Source: a virus. From it: a stretch of DNA of 23,629 nucleotides. The stretch spans positions 1 through 23,629 of IMG/VR virus record IMGVR_UViG_3300022220_000022, one strand, 5' to 3'. Shown one piece after another: positions 14,603 to 22,763 of the stretch (positions within the stretch are counted from its first letter, which is position 1; every line of letters starts with the position of its first letter). The position numbers and the translations under genes were made by a program. A model generated the notes under the pieces. The model was given only the letters and a program-made list of their open reading frames with translations. It searched no databases and was not told the origin of the DNA.

Positions 14603-16348
14603 CTATATTCCCATTTCTTGAGCTAACATTAATTGTTCTTGGTTAATAGCTTCAGCTTCTTGCATCTGCTGTTGTGTTTCAAGTTGCTCAGATACTTGAA
14701 TGTTTTCTGAGAACAACTCAGGTTCACCCAACTCTTCTGATAAGATTCGAGCAAACTCTTTACCTGACAAGTGAGCAGCCACTGTAGGGTCTGACAACTT
14801 AATCTGATATAACTGGGTAAGGTTTTGTATACGTCTAGCACGTTCTGCAAAGTGTCTAGCACCTACAGGAACAATCTTACCTTTAGCTGTAATGTCATCT
14901 TTAGTAATCGTCTGGAACAAAACAGCACCTGTTGCATCATCCAAAACTCTTATGGTGTCAGACATGTTCATATAACGACGAGACACTTCAAGCATAGCAT
15001 TAAGTATTGGCTCAAGGAACACACGTTCAAAGTGGGCTGTCTTGTGTTCAAAGATACGAGATGCTGAGTTCTGTAATGACTGAACTTCAAATGCTGTCTT
15101 CTCACCTGGTGTACGGATACCCATAGCCTGACGAGGAGCACCTGCCATCTCTTCCATTTTATCTTCCAAGAACCTAATCTGTAAGTCAGCCTGTAATGCT
15201 GTAGCATCAGGAGCCATGTAACCTACATCACCCTCTTCACCTAAGTATATACGACCACCAGGTTCAAAGTCAAAGTCTTCTACATCACCACGAATCTTTA
15301 GCATAGGGTAAGCTATCTGGTCAAACACATCTGACTTTAAGTTCTCTAAATGATCAATACGGTACTGCATACCGACCAAGTTATCTAGTGGTCCCATTGC
15401 ATACAAGTTGTCAGGACGAGGTCTCCATCCAGCTTGGAAGATAGGGGAGCTACCTAACCAGCTAGGGTCTTCTTCGTTAGCCATGACATATGCACGATCA
15501 ACGACTGTGATGACACGATTCTTTAGTAGAACACCATTCTCAGTATCGTAGTAGTCGCCATAGAAGGTTAGAACTTCCACGTAGTCCGACTCATAGTACT
15601 GCTGAATGGATGTAAAACCGTCAGCTATGTAACCGTCAGCTTTATCGTATGTGGCGTCAGAACCCCTTACAGCAGCTCTAGCACCCATCATTTTAGAGAA
15701 GACACCTTCCATGTATGACTTAGATGGATCAGCATCTATCATATTTCGGATCTCTCCAAGAGTCTTTATAGACTTGAGGATCTTAGGTGACTTCTCAAAG
15801 CTGGGTGCTGTAGGGTTAAAGCAAAGATCGTATGGTGAAACACGTACAACCTTTGGACCTACATAGTTTACAACGAGGTCCCCAGCTTCTTTAACTTGAT
15901 AGTTGTCTTCCCACGTAACAGTAGCAAAACAATTACCATATTGAATGTAATCGTATAGTAAGTCACTGGCTGTATTAATAAAATCAGACTGACGAACTTT
16001 GTTATCCATGTATGCTTGTATGACACTACGTTTAGCTTTAGTGTTAGCATCTCTTGTCTCAGCTTCAAAACGCATCCACTTAGACTGTGGGAATAATGTA
16101 GCAAAGTAATTAGCATGGAGGTTATCCATGATCTGTGTTAGCTTAGGTGTTGTAGTACTGTTAGACCAAGGAAGCATAGCATTCTTAGTTGTACTTGTGT
16201 CAGTAGCATATAAGTAGTTACGTAACTCTTTCCACTCTTCAACCTTTGTTTGACGTAGGTTAGACCACTCACGCCAACGATTAGACACCTCGACAGCCAT
16301 TGAGTCAGGACCTAAAAGATATTCTAATTCTATTGTTTCACCAGCCAT
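14603..16348 (-). CDS. Portal protein (T7 head-tail connector type), 581 aa
   Basis: The dodecameric portal at the capsid vertex is the DNA entry and exit channel and the docking site for terminase and adaptor. Length is close to T7 gp8 (536 aa). The N-terminal part (VSNRWREWSNLRQTKVEEWKELRNYLY, then LPWSNSTTTPKLTQIMDNLHANYFATLFP) and the central region (YRIDHLENLKSDVFDQIAYPMLKIRG, then GAPRQAMGIRTPGEKTAFEVQSLQNSA) carry the features I know from podovirus portals: the RTPGEKTAxEV motif precedes the helix entering the tunnel. The C-terminal helix after about residue 510 is Gln/Glu-rich (QLETQQQMQEAEAINQEQ), as in portal barrels. It overlaps the terminase stop by one base (TAATG at 16348). Confidence 0.87.
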   Translation of the reverse strand: MAGETIELEYLLGPDSMAVEVSNRWREWSNLRQTKVEEWKELRNYLYATDTSTTKNAMLPWSNSTTTPKLTQIMDNLHANYFATLFPQSKWMRFEAETRDANTKAKRSVIQAYMDNKVRQSDFINTASDLLYDYIQYGNCFATVTWEDNYQVKEAGDLVVNYVGPKVVRVSPYDLCFNPTAPSFEKSPKILKSIKTLGEIRNMIDADPSKSYMEGVFSKMMGARAAVRGSDATYDKADGYIADGFTSIQQYYESDYVEVLTFYGDYYDTENGVLLKNRVITVVDRAYVMANEEDPSWLGSSPIFQAGWRPRPDNLYAMGPLDNLVGMQYRIDHLENLKSDVFDQIAYPMLKIRGDVEDFDFEPGGRIYLGEEGDVGYMAPDATALQADLQIRFLEDKMEEMAGAPRQAMGIRTPGEKTAFEVQSLQNSASRIFEHKTAHFERVFLEPILNAMLEVSRRYMNMSDTIRVLDDATGAVLFQTITKDDITAKGKIVPVGARHFAERARRIQNLTQLYQIKLSDPTVAAHLSGKEFARILSEELGEPELFSENIQVSEQLETQQQMQEAEAINQEQLMLAQEMGI

Positions 16349-17883
16349 TAAGAGGCTCCTCTAAATCTATTATTAGCCCAAACTATATTAGCACTCTTAT
16401 CTCTACGTACACTCTTGAAGGGTTTAACAGCAATATCTATAGCTGAAGCAAGAGCATCTTTAATATCGTCGTGCGGTGGGTTCCTTGATTGAAGTTCTTC
16501 TTCTAAAGTTTGTATGTTACCACCACGGTAGTGCCATATCTGTAAGTTGTCATAACGAGGTTCTAAAGTAGCTGAGATACGTTCTTCTTTATTACCTTGA
16601 TATTTGTTAGGTCTAAACTCATCTACACTGATAGCAAGTCCGTGTTGTTTGATAAGTTCTTTAAGTTGTTTAACGATTGCTTGTTGAGCTACTGTAACCT
16701 CAGCCCTTAGTTTACGGAATGACCACTTAGTTGACAACTGTAGTATGTGCTCAAAGTATTCTGTAATCCTGTCAGTACGAAAACGATCTATGTCGAGTAC
16801 GTAAACATTATTGTCTGAGTCAACACCTACAACAACAATGGCTGTGTAGTCAGATTTCTTAGATAAACTAAAAGCAAAGTCTACTGCTGCAAATACGTTT
16901 AACTTAGCATCTTTGTAGAACCAGTAACCATTTTCTTCTTTAAGTAATTTACGTTCGTAGTACTGAAATCTACTGCTTTCTATCGGTACATTGTCAGGGT
17001 CTGACGGATCGTTGTAGTACTGTGCTCTGAACTGACCCTTGTCTAAGTACTGTCCACGTTTCTTAGCTAGTACCTTAATGTCAAACCCAAACCACTTACC
17101 ATCTCTACGTTGACTACGAGGCCATAACATTTCACCTGTACCATCTCCTCTATCCTCTACAGGACGTTCAAAGATTTCGTAGATGTTTTCCTCACCTATC
17201 TTATTTCCTTCGTTATCGTATAAGTCTTCTTCCATTTGTAGAAGATCGTTGTAAAGATCTACAGGATGGTAACGTGTACCTACCACCCACTCTCTAGCAT
17301 CAGCTCCTTCAATGGATGACAATAGAGAGTATTGGCTTTTTACTTTGTTACGACCCTCACCAGTGTAAGCATTCTCGTATACTACTATGTCATCGAGTAC
17401 AGCAATATCGCAGTGCATCCCTGTAAGAGAAGTAGTAAGACCACCAGTGAACACAGACGGGTCACGTACTTTCTCTGCTTTCCTTAAAGGATGGTCTAAC
17501 ATAATCTCGGAGTTAGTCCACCTTGTTCTCTTACCGTCTTCAGGGTGTACATGGTCAGGCCAGTACCTACTATATATTTCTGAGGTTAGAATACTTTTAA
17601 TAAACCCTAGTTGTTTCTCTGCTAAGTTAGCTGTAGCTGATATATATAGGATACGAAGGGTTGGGTCTTTGGTTAATTCCCAGGCAACTCTGTAAGCAAC
17701 TAAACGAGACTTACCATGGTCACGAGGAAACAAAAGAAGCTGGTGAGACTTGGCATTTTCGTTACCCCACCAATTACATACGTCCTCATGACATTGCCCA
17801 AGCACTTGTTCAGGTGCTACTAACTTAATGAATGTTACTAAGTCATTCTCAGCAGCTTGTCTAATTTGATCTATTGTTGCCAT
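16348..17883 (-). CDS. terL: Terminase large subunit, 511 aa
   Basis: This ATP-driven packaging motor and nuclease docks on the portal. Residues 52-59 (FPRDHGKS) are the Walker A variant and 160-165 (IAVLDD) the Walker B with its acidic pair. The RNase H-like nuclease domain shows D335 (AAVDFAFS), E395 (LRAEV) and the C-terminal cluster HDDIKDAL at 471-478, giving the expected acidic triad. Length and order resemble T7 gp19-type enzymes (586 aa), somewhat shorter. The ATG at 17883 has no good Shine-Dalgarno sequence (CCGTGGTACA precedes it). Its start codon overlaps a promoter-like -10 box. It is separated from the small subunit gene by three receptor-binding genes, an unusual order. Confidence 0.93.
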   Translation of the reverse strand: MATIDQIRQAAENDLVTFIKLVAPEQVLGQCHEDVCNWWGNENAKSHQLLLFPRDHGKSRLVAYRVAWELTKDPTLRILYISATANLAEKQLGFIKSILTSEIYSRYWPDHVHPEDGKRTRWTNSEIMLDHPLRKAEKVRDPSVFTGGLTTSLTGMHCDIAVLDDIVVYENAYTGEGRNKVKSQYSLLSSIEGADAREWVVGTRYHPVDLYNDLLQMEEDLYDNEGNKIGEENIYEIFERPVEDRGDGTGEMLWPRSQRRDGKWFGFDIKVLAKKRGQYLDKGQFRAQYYNDPSDPDNVPIESSRFQYYERKLLKEENGYWFYKDAKLNVFAAVDFAFSLSKKSDYTAIVVVGVDSDNNVYVLDIDRFRTDRITEYFEHILQLSTKWSFRKLRAEVTVAQQAIVKQLKELIKQHGLAISVDEFRPNKYQGNKEERISATLEPRYDNLQIWHYRGGNIQTLEEELQSRNPPHDDIKDALASAIDIAVKPFKSVRRDKSANIVWANNRFRGAS

Positions 17884-17911
17884 TGTACCACGGTTATGTT
17901 ACGGTTGTCAA
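17882..17911 (-). promoter_or_regulatory. Sigma70-like promoter candidate overlapping the terL start codon
   Basis: On the minus strand TTGACA (17911-17906), 18-nt spacer, then TACAAT (17887-17882) preceded by TGG, an extended -10. The ATG of terL is inside the -10 (TACAATG). Transcripts would start about 7 nt inside terL, so this promoter would feed the portal and everything beyond, not terL itself. The spacer holds a direct repeat of AACCGT 11 bp apart. It resembles the main late promoter at 22483-22512 in spacer length and CCRTGGTA context. Confidence 0.5.
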
Positions 17912-17920
17912 GAAGTATTT

Positions 17921-19981
17921 TTATTCTCTGACAAATTCTAGTTTTAAATGGCTTTCACCAACTGGAAGTGTTAAGGTGCTTCCAGAATTTTGTGCAATTT
18001 CTAATTCAATGTATTGCCCATCTGTTAAGTCTACTGTAAATTCTCCTGTAGATATAGTTGTACCTAGTCCTGAAACAGCATTCATAACTACTAATGGAAA
18101 TCCTCTTACTGTATTACCATTTCTAGTAATAGCTGCACGTCTAAAACCTGTCGCATTTTCAGGAAAAACTATAGTTGCAGATACTCTATAACGTCCTGAT
18201 GCATGTGCCGTTAAACGTGTCGGATTAGAACCACTCCAAGAGTTATTGTATTCAAAATCACTAGCTTGCCACGTAACGGGAGTTAGTGAAGTACCAGATG
18301 CAATCGTTGTTGTAGTTGTTCTTCTTGCTAATGTATTTGAACCTTTAACATAACTCATACTGCTTTGATCAAGTATTCTGTTTGTTGATATAGTGTTAAA
18401 TACGTTTTCTCCTACACGAACTCCTGATGATCCAGATTGTAGCCAAATAGCTGTCGTTGCTTTTTGAAATACATTATCTTTAACAAGACAAGCAAGGCCA
18501 TCAGAGTTTACTACAACACCGTTAAAATCATTTCCTGTTTGAGTATCTACAAAGATATTGTTAGTTACCATAACGTATTTACAATTAGCAAGAGTTACGC
18601 CAGTTACATTACCTGGAGCTGTAGAACGAGCATAAAGAAGATTTTGTGATATATTTCCTTGAGCTAAGTACTGACACTTAACACAATTAATGTTAGCATT
18701 TATATGATTACCTATTAAATTAAGTTGTGGTTCTAAAGAACCAGCTTGAAAAAACATTCCAATATTACAGTTAATTAAATTACACTGACTAACAAAGACA
18801 CCTTCAGAATTTCCTATATCAATTCCGTTTACTGAATGAAATATCCAGCTATCTCTAATTACAATTTCTACAGCAGCTCCATCTCCATCAAACTTAATTC
18901 CGTCAAGGCTGTTGATAGTACCAGCATCACCATCTACGTGTTTACCTGTAAAGTGAAATTTGTCAACTGTTGCATGTAAAACATCTGTGCAATATAAACC
19001 TCTTTGCCAACCGTTTGTAAAAGTGTTATTGGTTGCTCCAGTACAAGCAACATTTGTTATGTTTAGTCTACTATAAGTTCTACCATTAATAACACCTGAA
19101 CCTGAACCTATTTGTGCTGTGTTAACAATTCTTATTGCTTGCCCTGCTGATACTCCTGTTGTACGTAACGAAAGGTTAGAAATATTAACAGGGTCAAATT
19201 CATTAGCATTACCTACAATAGAAATTCCACTAGATCCAGCCCATTGTAAAACACTTTCCCTAATACCCTCACCACGAATTGTAGGTGATCCTGTAAAATT
19301 TATTGCACTTGTAAGTATGTATGTACCTTCTGGGATAAAGAGAACCTTCCCAGAATTAGCTGCTCTTTGAAAAGCTAACGTGTCGTTTGTTGATCCGTCA
19401 CCCACAGCACCAAAGTCTTTGACTGACACACTTTCTTGTAACTTAGCTAGAACTGTACGATTAACAGAATTCGTGCTACCCTGTGTATAAGCTACGTTAG
19501 AAGCATCTGTTGCGCCAAAATCTAGTGTACGTGAAACTACAATTTCAATCTTAGCACTATTGGCAGGTGCTGCTACAAAAGTAAGGTTTGTTCCTGAAAT
19601 AGAATACGATGATTTTTCTTGGTAAAGACCATTAATATAAACTTGAGTGTTGTCTTTAATAAATGGATTGTATGACATAGAAAAGACTTTTGTACTTCCG
19701 TTGCCTGTATGGTTATCAGAAGATAAAGAAGCACCTGCTGCACTTAAACCACTTGCAGTTACAGATGTACCATCTAGCCTAAGGGAAGATGTTGTAATAA
19801 GATCTGCATTAAGTATGTCATTACTTCCCATATCTATATCACCACTCATAGAATTAGGAACACTACCATCTAATGACAGTGTGTTGTCAAAACTATCTTG
19901 GATATTTTCAAAGTTTGTATTGAGTGCTTGTCTACTGTAATAGCCTGAAGCTATCGTTGTTATGTCAGGTTTCTTAGTCAT
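17921..19981 (-). CDS. Tailspike with pectate-lyase-like beta-helix, 686 aa
   Basis: Predicted trimeric receptor-binding spike. Residues 1-90 form an N-terminal attachment region (ITTIASGYYSRQALNTNFENIQDSF), then MSGDIDMGSNDILNADLI, a pattern common at the head of tail fibres in aquatic phages. Residues about 92-152 form a small beta domain (FIKDNTQVYINGLYQEKSSYSI). VSVKDFGAVGDGSTND at 185-200 is the signature entry of pectate-lyase superfamily (Pectate_lyase_3) beta-helices, as in P22-like spikes, and continues as short rung-like repeats with many Asn/Ile/Val to about residue 550. The last 130 residues, with SGRYRVSATIVF and GQYIELEIAQNSG, look like a C1q/TNF-like trimerisation or binding domain. 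It may cleave host surface glycan; no catalytic residue can be named. RBS AAAGGA (19992-19997) lies 10 nt before the ATG. Confidence 0.82.
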   Translation of the reverse strand: MTKKPDITTIASGYYSRQALNTNFENIQDSFDNTLSLDGSVPNSMSGDIDMGSNDILNADLITTSSLRLDGTSVTASGLSAAGASLSSDNHTGNGSTKVFSMSYNPFIKDNTQVYINGLYQEKSSYSISGTNLTFVAAPANSAKIEIVVSRTLDFGATDASNVAYTQGSTNSVNRTVLAKLQESVSVKDFGAVGDGSTNDTLAFQRAANSGKVLFIPEGTYILTSAINFTGSPTIRGEGIRESVLQWAGSSGISIVGNANEFDPVNISNLSLRTTGVSAGQAIRIVNTAQIGSGSGVINGRTYSRLNITNVACTGATNNTFTNGWQRGLYCTDVLHATVDKFHFTGKHVDGDAGTINSLDGIKFDGDGAAVEIVIRDSWIFHSVNGIDIGNSEGVFVSQCNLINCNIGMFFQAGSLEPQLNLIGNHINANINCVKCQYLAQGNISQNLLYARSTAPGNVTGVTLANCKYVMVTNNIFVDTQTGNDFNGVVVNSDGLACLVKDNVFQKATTAIWLQSGSSGVRVGENVFNTISTNRILDQSSMSYVKGSNTLARRTTTTTIASGTSLTPVTWQASDFEYNNSWSGSNPTRLTAHASGRYRVSATIVFPENATGFRRAAITRNGNTVRGFPLVVMNAVSGLGTTISTGEFTVDLTDGQYIELEIAQNSGSTLTLPVGESHLKLEFVRE

Positions 19982-20020
19982 TGTTTGTTTATCCTTTACC
20001 AGTGGTGGATTATTGTGTTT

Positions 20021-20332
20021 CTAAAACCAAATTCTTTTAGGTGACTCAGGGGATACACCGTGTAATGTATTTAGGGATTCTACAGTTTGTTTAAAAGTTT
20101 CATTTAACAAACGTATGTTAACATGCCAACCTGGGATAGCTTGCATCTCAGGGTACTGTATATCCTCAAAGTCAGATGTAAGAGTTACACCTGTAGGTTC
20201 ATGTAAAACCCCTACAACATCGATGGCATAGTCATCTGTATTTGATACAAACTCACCGTCTTCATCATAGAAGTCTGACAAGACTGTAGACATTGCTGCT
20301 TCGTTATCTAACTTTAAATAAAAATCTATCAT
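20021..20332 (-). CDS. Small tail-associated protein of unknown function, 103 aa
   Basis: Acidic, probably beta-rich protein: MIDFYLKLDNEAAMSTVLSDFYDEDGEF, then AIDVVGVLHEPTG and a C-terminal GWHVNIRLLNETF with the end SPESPKRIWF. I know similar small proteins next to tail fibre genes in other aquatic phages (repeats of the AIDVIGVxxxPTG kind), where they may be fibre connectors or chaperones, but I cannot give a specific family. The ATG overlaps the stop of the LamG-like gene by 4 nt (ATGA), which points to coupled translation and a shared role. Confidence 0.6.
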   Translation of the reverse strand: MIDFYLKLDNEAAMSTVLSDFYDEDGEFVSNTDDYAIDVVGVLHEPTGVTLTSDFEDIQYPEMQAIPGWHVNIRLLNETFKQTVESLNTLHGVSPESPKRIWF

Positions 20333-21819
20333 GTTGAAGCCTCCTCAATACCTGTGTCTGTTAGGTCTTCATCCCACATTCTGAACTTACTTATTGTACC
20401 CATAAGCTTGAAACCAATCTTTAAGTTCGTAGATGACAAATTAGGTAAAGCTGATGGTGTTGTGTTAGCTGTTAGTGCTGTGCCAGATATAGCACCATTA
20501 ATAAATCCTGAGCCATGACGAGAGGCGATGTTAAATGGCACGTTGATGCCAATGTTAAATGCATCGGAGTTCACATTATCTACAACTCCACCTGCTTCCT
20601 GTGTAAAGTAGATTTGCCCATCAAAACTACCCTCAGTAGTAATGTTTGCGATAATTCCGTTATTTGCGTCCAGTGTCCAATCAAACAGTCGAACAGTGCC
20701 AAACGCACCCGTATCAGCATAAGTCATCTTGCCATCCATTTGAATAGACATGTTAGTAGAACTATAAGGTAAGTTAGCCGCAGGGACAATCAGTGTCTCA
20801 GCAGCACGAGTGGCTGTTGTCCCTGATGTTGCAATGTAAGAAGAAACCGTTGCAGCTGCTTCTCGTTGTGGTGCAAAAACATAAAAACCAGAAGTACCAT
20901 CTCCTGCAAATATTCCTGCTCCTGTATTATTTAGAGCTTGTAGTCTCACTTGTGAGTTGGTGACTGTACCTGTAGTTTTAAAGCCAAATGAAACCCTATA
21001 CCAACCATTGCTTACATCTTCAATAGAAATAGAAGTAAAAGTATCTGTTGAATAGCTAATTACCTCACCTGTTGTTAAGTTAAATTTTGCATCAGATGTA
21101 TCACCTTCCGATGCACCAACATGTACAGGACGGATGAAAAATTTAGTATAGCCGTTAGCTTTTACATACACACTATCAGTGTGAGTTCCATTTGCTGCTG
21201 TTAAATTAAATTGGGCATAATGTGCAGTTGATGATGTACTAGGTGTTAGAGAGTAAGCATCTTGGCTACCGTCTGGTGCTGTGACAGATGCTTCAGCTAA
21301 TGTAGATTGAAATGTAAGCCAAGACCCACTAAAATCTGAATGGGTGATTAAGTTAGTTCTAGCATCAGTCTCGTGGAGTATGCCTTCGTTAACCCAAGCT
21401 GATCCATTGTAGACGTGGTGGCCTGTTCTTGGTACGTTGTTACCTACAGTTACAAGAGTACCTGAGCTGTTTGTCATTGTAGCTGATGATGCACGAGCTT
21501 GAGTTATAGTTCCTGAAAACGTAGAAGCAGTACCACTTTTCCTGTAGTAACTATTCTTAAAATCAAGTACTAGGTCAGGGTTAATCCCTAAAACACGGTA
21601 GCCTACTAATGCAAACACAGATGTACCATTACGTAAGTCTCTCATAGCTTCGTAATAGCTACCGTATGTTGCTGTAAGGTACGCATGTATTCTGTCATTC
21701 AAAGAGCCTGTGTAACCTAGGTCACCCATAGCTTTGTAATGCATGTCGTTAATTGAACCAGTATAACCTTGGTTCCTGAAGTACTTGAAGTCTTCATCTG
21801 CTGTAGGGAAAAATAACAA
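20329..21819 (-). CDS. Tail / receptor-binding protein with LamG-like domain, 496 aa
   Basis: The start codon is TTG at 21819 (MLFFPTADEDF...); AGAGG lies about 11 nt upstream. The N-terminal residues 1-70 would be lost if the first in-frame ATG (residue 26) were used, and they carry a duplicated GYTGSxND motif (GYTGSINDM and GYTGSLNDR) typical of such proteins. Residues about 75-95 (VLGINPDLVLDFKNSYYRKSG) open a first beta domain, followed at about 150-345 by a carbohydrate-binding-like module ending in SYIATSGTTATRAAE, a sequence seen at the end of such modules in many phage tail proteins. The C-terminal 150 residues (GFINGAISGTALT, then LKIGFKLMGTISKFRMWDEDLT) look like a concanavalin/LamG fold with its FRMWDEDL strand. 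It likely binds host glycans. No enzymatic motif is visible. Confidence 0.72.
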   Translation of the reverse strand: MLFFPTADEDFKYFRNQGYTGSINDMHYKAMGDLGYTGSLNDRIHAYLTATYGSYYEAMRDLRNGTSVFALVGYRVLGINPDLVLDFKNSYYRKSGTASTFSGTITQARASSATMTNSSGTLVTVGNNVPRTGHHVYNGSAWVNEGILHETDARTNLITHSDFSGSWLTFQSTLAEASVTAPDGSQDAYSLTPSTSSTAHYAQFNLTAANGTHTDSVYVKANGYTKFFIRPVHVGASEGDTSDAKFNLTTGEVISYSTDTFTSISIEDVSNGWYRVSFGFKTTGTVTNSQVRLQALNNTGAGIFAGDGTSGFYVFAPQREAAATVSSYIATSGTTATRAAETLIVPAANLPYSSTNMSIQMDGKMTYADTGAFGTVRLFDWTLDANNGIIANITTEGSFDGQIYFTQEAGGVVDNVNSDAFNIGINVPFNIASRHGSGFINGAISGTALTANTTPSALPNLSSTNLKIGFKLMGTISKFRMWDEDLTDTGIEEAST

Positions 21820-21917
21820 TGTGTAGGTATCCTCTTTTTAATTTTGACAAAGAGAGAAAGGTCTATGGCTTACTAGAAGGAATAAACTATAAGCTAGACG
21901 GGATCATCTCTTTTCTT

Positions 21918-22448
21918 TTAGTTGGTTCTATTCAAACCTAATCGTTCAGCATCTTCATGGAGAAGATTTAGTGCTGCTTTGTTTTCGTCTTCTACTTCTT
22001 TAGCTTTAAGTTTACCTTTAGCTACTGAGGCTGTGTCTTTGTCTAACCAACCCTTGTCCAATAGAAGCTTGGCTGCACTAAAGGAACTTCTTCCGTTAGA
22101 CTTCATCTCTTCAGCTATAGCCTTGATAGCTTCTGACTTGACCTTAACCTCTACCTCTTTTCTCCATCTGGATATGTGAGGCTTAACTCCTGATGCTGTT
22201 GACACGTTCTGCCATACATCCCAAGAACCAAAGACTGTCTGAGCAAACCCGTACTCTGTAGGGTCAGCTGGAGCCATCTGTAGGTATAGCTTTTGTAATG
22301 ACAAGTACATCTTGCCGTGAGCTTCTAGGTCTCTGTCTTTAAGAGTAAACACAGCATCCTCTGTACCTGAGTAACATAACTCATAGAATAAACTCTTGGT
22401 CTTTGTCTTGCCGTTAGAGCCTTTGAAGTTTTCGTACTGGAACATCAT
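21918..22448 (-). CDS. terS: Terminase small subunit (predicted), 176 aa
   Basis: The protein has a pattern I associate with small terminases of aquatic phages: FTLKDRDLEAHGKMYLSLQKLYLQM, then DPTEYGFAQTVFGSWDVWQ, then WRKEVEVKVKSEAIKAI and a final AAKLLLDKGWL segment followed by a charged Lys/Glu helix. TerS rings recognise the packaging site and stimulate TerL. It is the first gene of the leftward operon, right beside the control region, where a packaging site could lie. Two adjacent ATGs (22448 and 22445) are possible starts; AAGAG is the only purine-rich site upstream and is weakly placed. A 98-nt gap, larger than the rest of the operon, follows. Confidence 0.72.
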   Translation of the reverse strand: MMFQYENFKGSNGKTKTKSLFYELCYSGTEDAVFTLKDRDLEAHGKMYLSLQKLYLQMAPADPTEYGFAQTVFGSWDVWQNVSTASGVKPHISRWRKEVEVKVKSEAIKAIAEEMKSNGRSSFSAAKLLLDKGWLDKDTASVAKGKLKAKEVEDENKAALNLLHEDAERLGLNRTN

Positions 22449-22482
22449 GGTGGTTATACTCTTTACTGTTTGTAATTTACGT

Positions 22483-22512
22483 AGTATACCATGGGTGTGA
22501 TATATATGTCAA
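22483..22512 (-). promoter_or_regulatory. Main leftward (late operon) sigma70-type promoter
   Basis: On the minus strand TTGACA (22512-22507), 18-nt spacer, TGG-TATACT (-10 at 22488-22483, extended by TGn). The region upstream of the -35 is a run of TTTA repeats (22514-22532), like an UP element. Predicted start near 22476 gives a 28-nt leader before terS. Five of six -10 bases and all six -35 bases match consensus. Confidence 0.75.
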
Positions 22513-22561
22513 CACTTTATTTATTTATTTATGGTATATTGTTGAAATACATCTAAAGGTA

Positions 22562-22590
22562 TTGACACAAGTAAGAATAGGGTGTATAAT
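22562..22590 (+). promoter_or_regulatory. Perfect-consensus sigma70 promoter, rightward
   Basis: TTGACA (22562-22567), 17-nt spacer, TATAAT (22585-22590). Predicted start near 22597. Nothing that looks like a real gene follows before the terminator at 22764-22802, so it appears to drive a small RNA. It is back-to-back with the late promoter, 49 nt between the two -35 boxes. Confidence 0.85.
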
Positions 22591-22601
22591 TTCATTACTA
22601 G

Positions 22602-22612
22602 CCGCCAGGCGG
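22602..22612. repeat. G/C-rich palindrome at the rightward start site
   Basis: CCGCC-A-GGCGG, a perfect inverted repeat in an otherwise AT-rich region, 5-15 nt downstream of the predicted start. It may be a repressor operator or the 5' hairpin of the small RNA. Confidence 0.55.
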
Positions 22613-22616
22613 TATA

Positions 22617-22628
22617 AGTATATATACT
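22617..22628. repeat. 12-bp perfect palindrome
   Basis: AGTATATATACT, immediately after the G/C palindrome. All A/T apart from the ends, so it could arise by chance, but it is among several GGTATA-type motifs around both divergent promoters. Confidence 0.4.
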
Positions 22629-22763
22629 ATAGTAATACCAAGGTATAATCCATTACTCTAATGTCTATCTAAGCTTGGTAGTCTACGCAAGGTACTTACG
22701 GTAAGTCTTAGGGACACGTCCAGATTCTACTGTAAGTCCCCCACCCATACAGATCTTACATGC

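Noticed and set aside
17921-19981. Diversity-generating retroelement acting on the tailspike
   Set aside because: No reverse transcriptase, no template repeat and no A-biased variable copy of the tailspike end anywhere in the window.
21820-21917. 98-nt gap between terS and the LamG-like gene as a terminator or promoter site
   Set aside because: Only a weak interrupted GCTTA/TAAGC stem and no -35/-10 pair; nothing supportable beyond the ribosome binding site of the TTG-started gene.
22667-22750. Possible tRNA-like structure in the small RNA region
   Set aside because: No T-arm GTTCRA motif and no cloverleaf could be drawn; the hairpins are consecutive instead.
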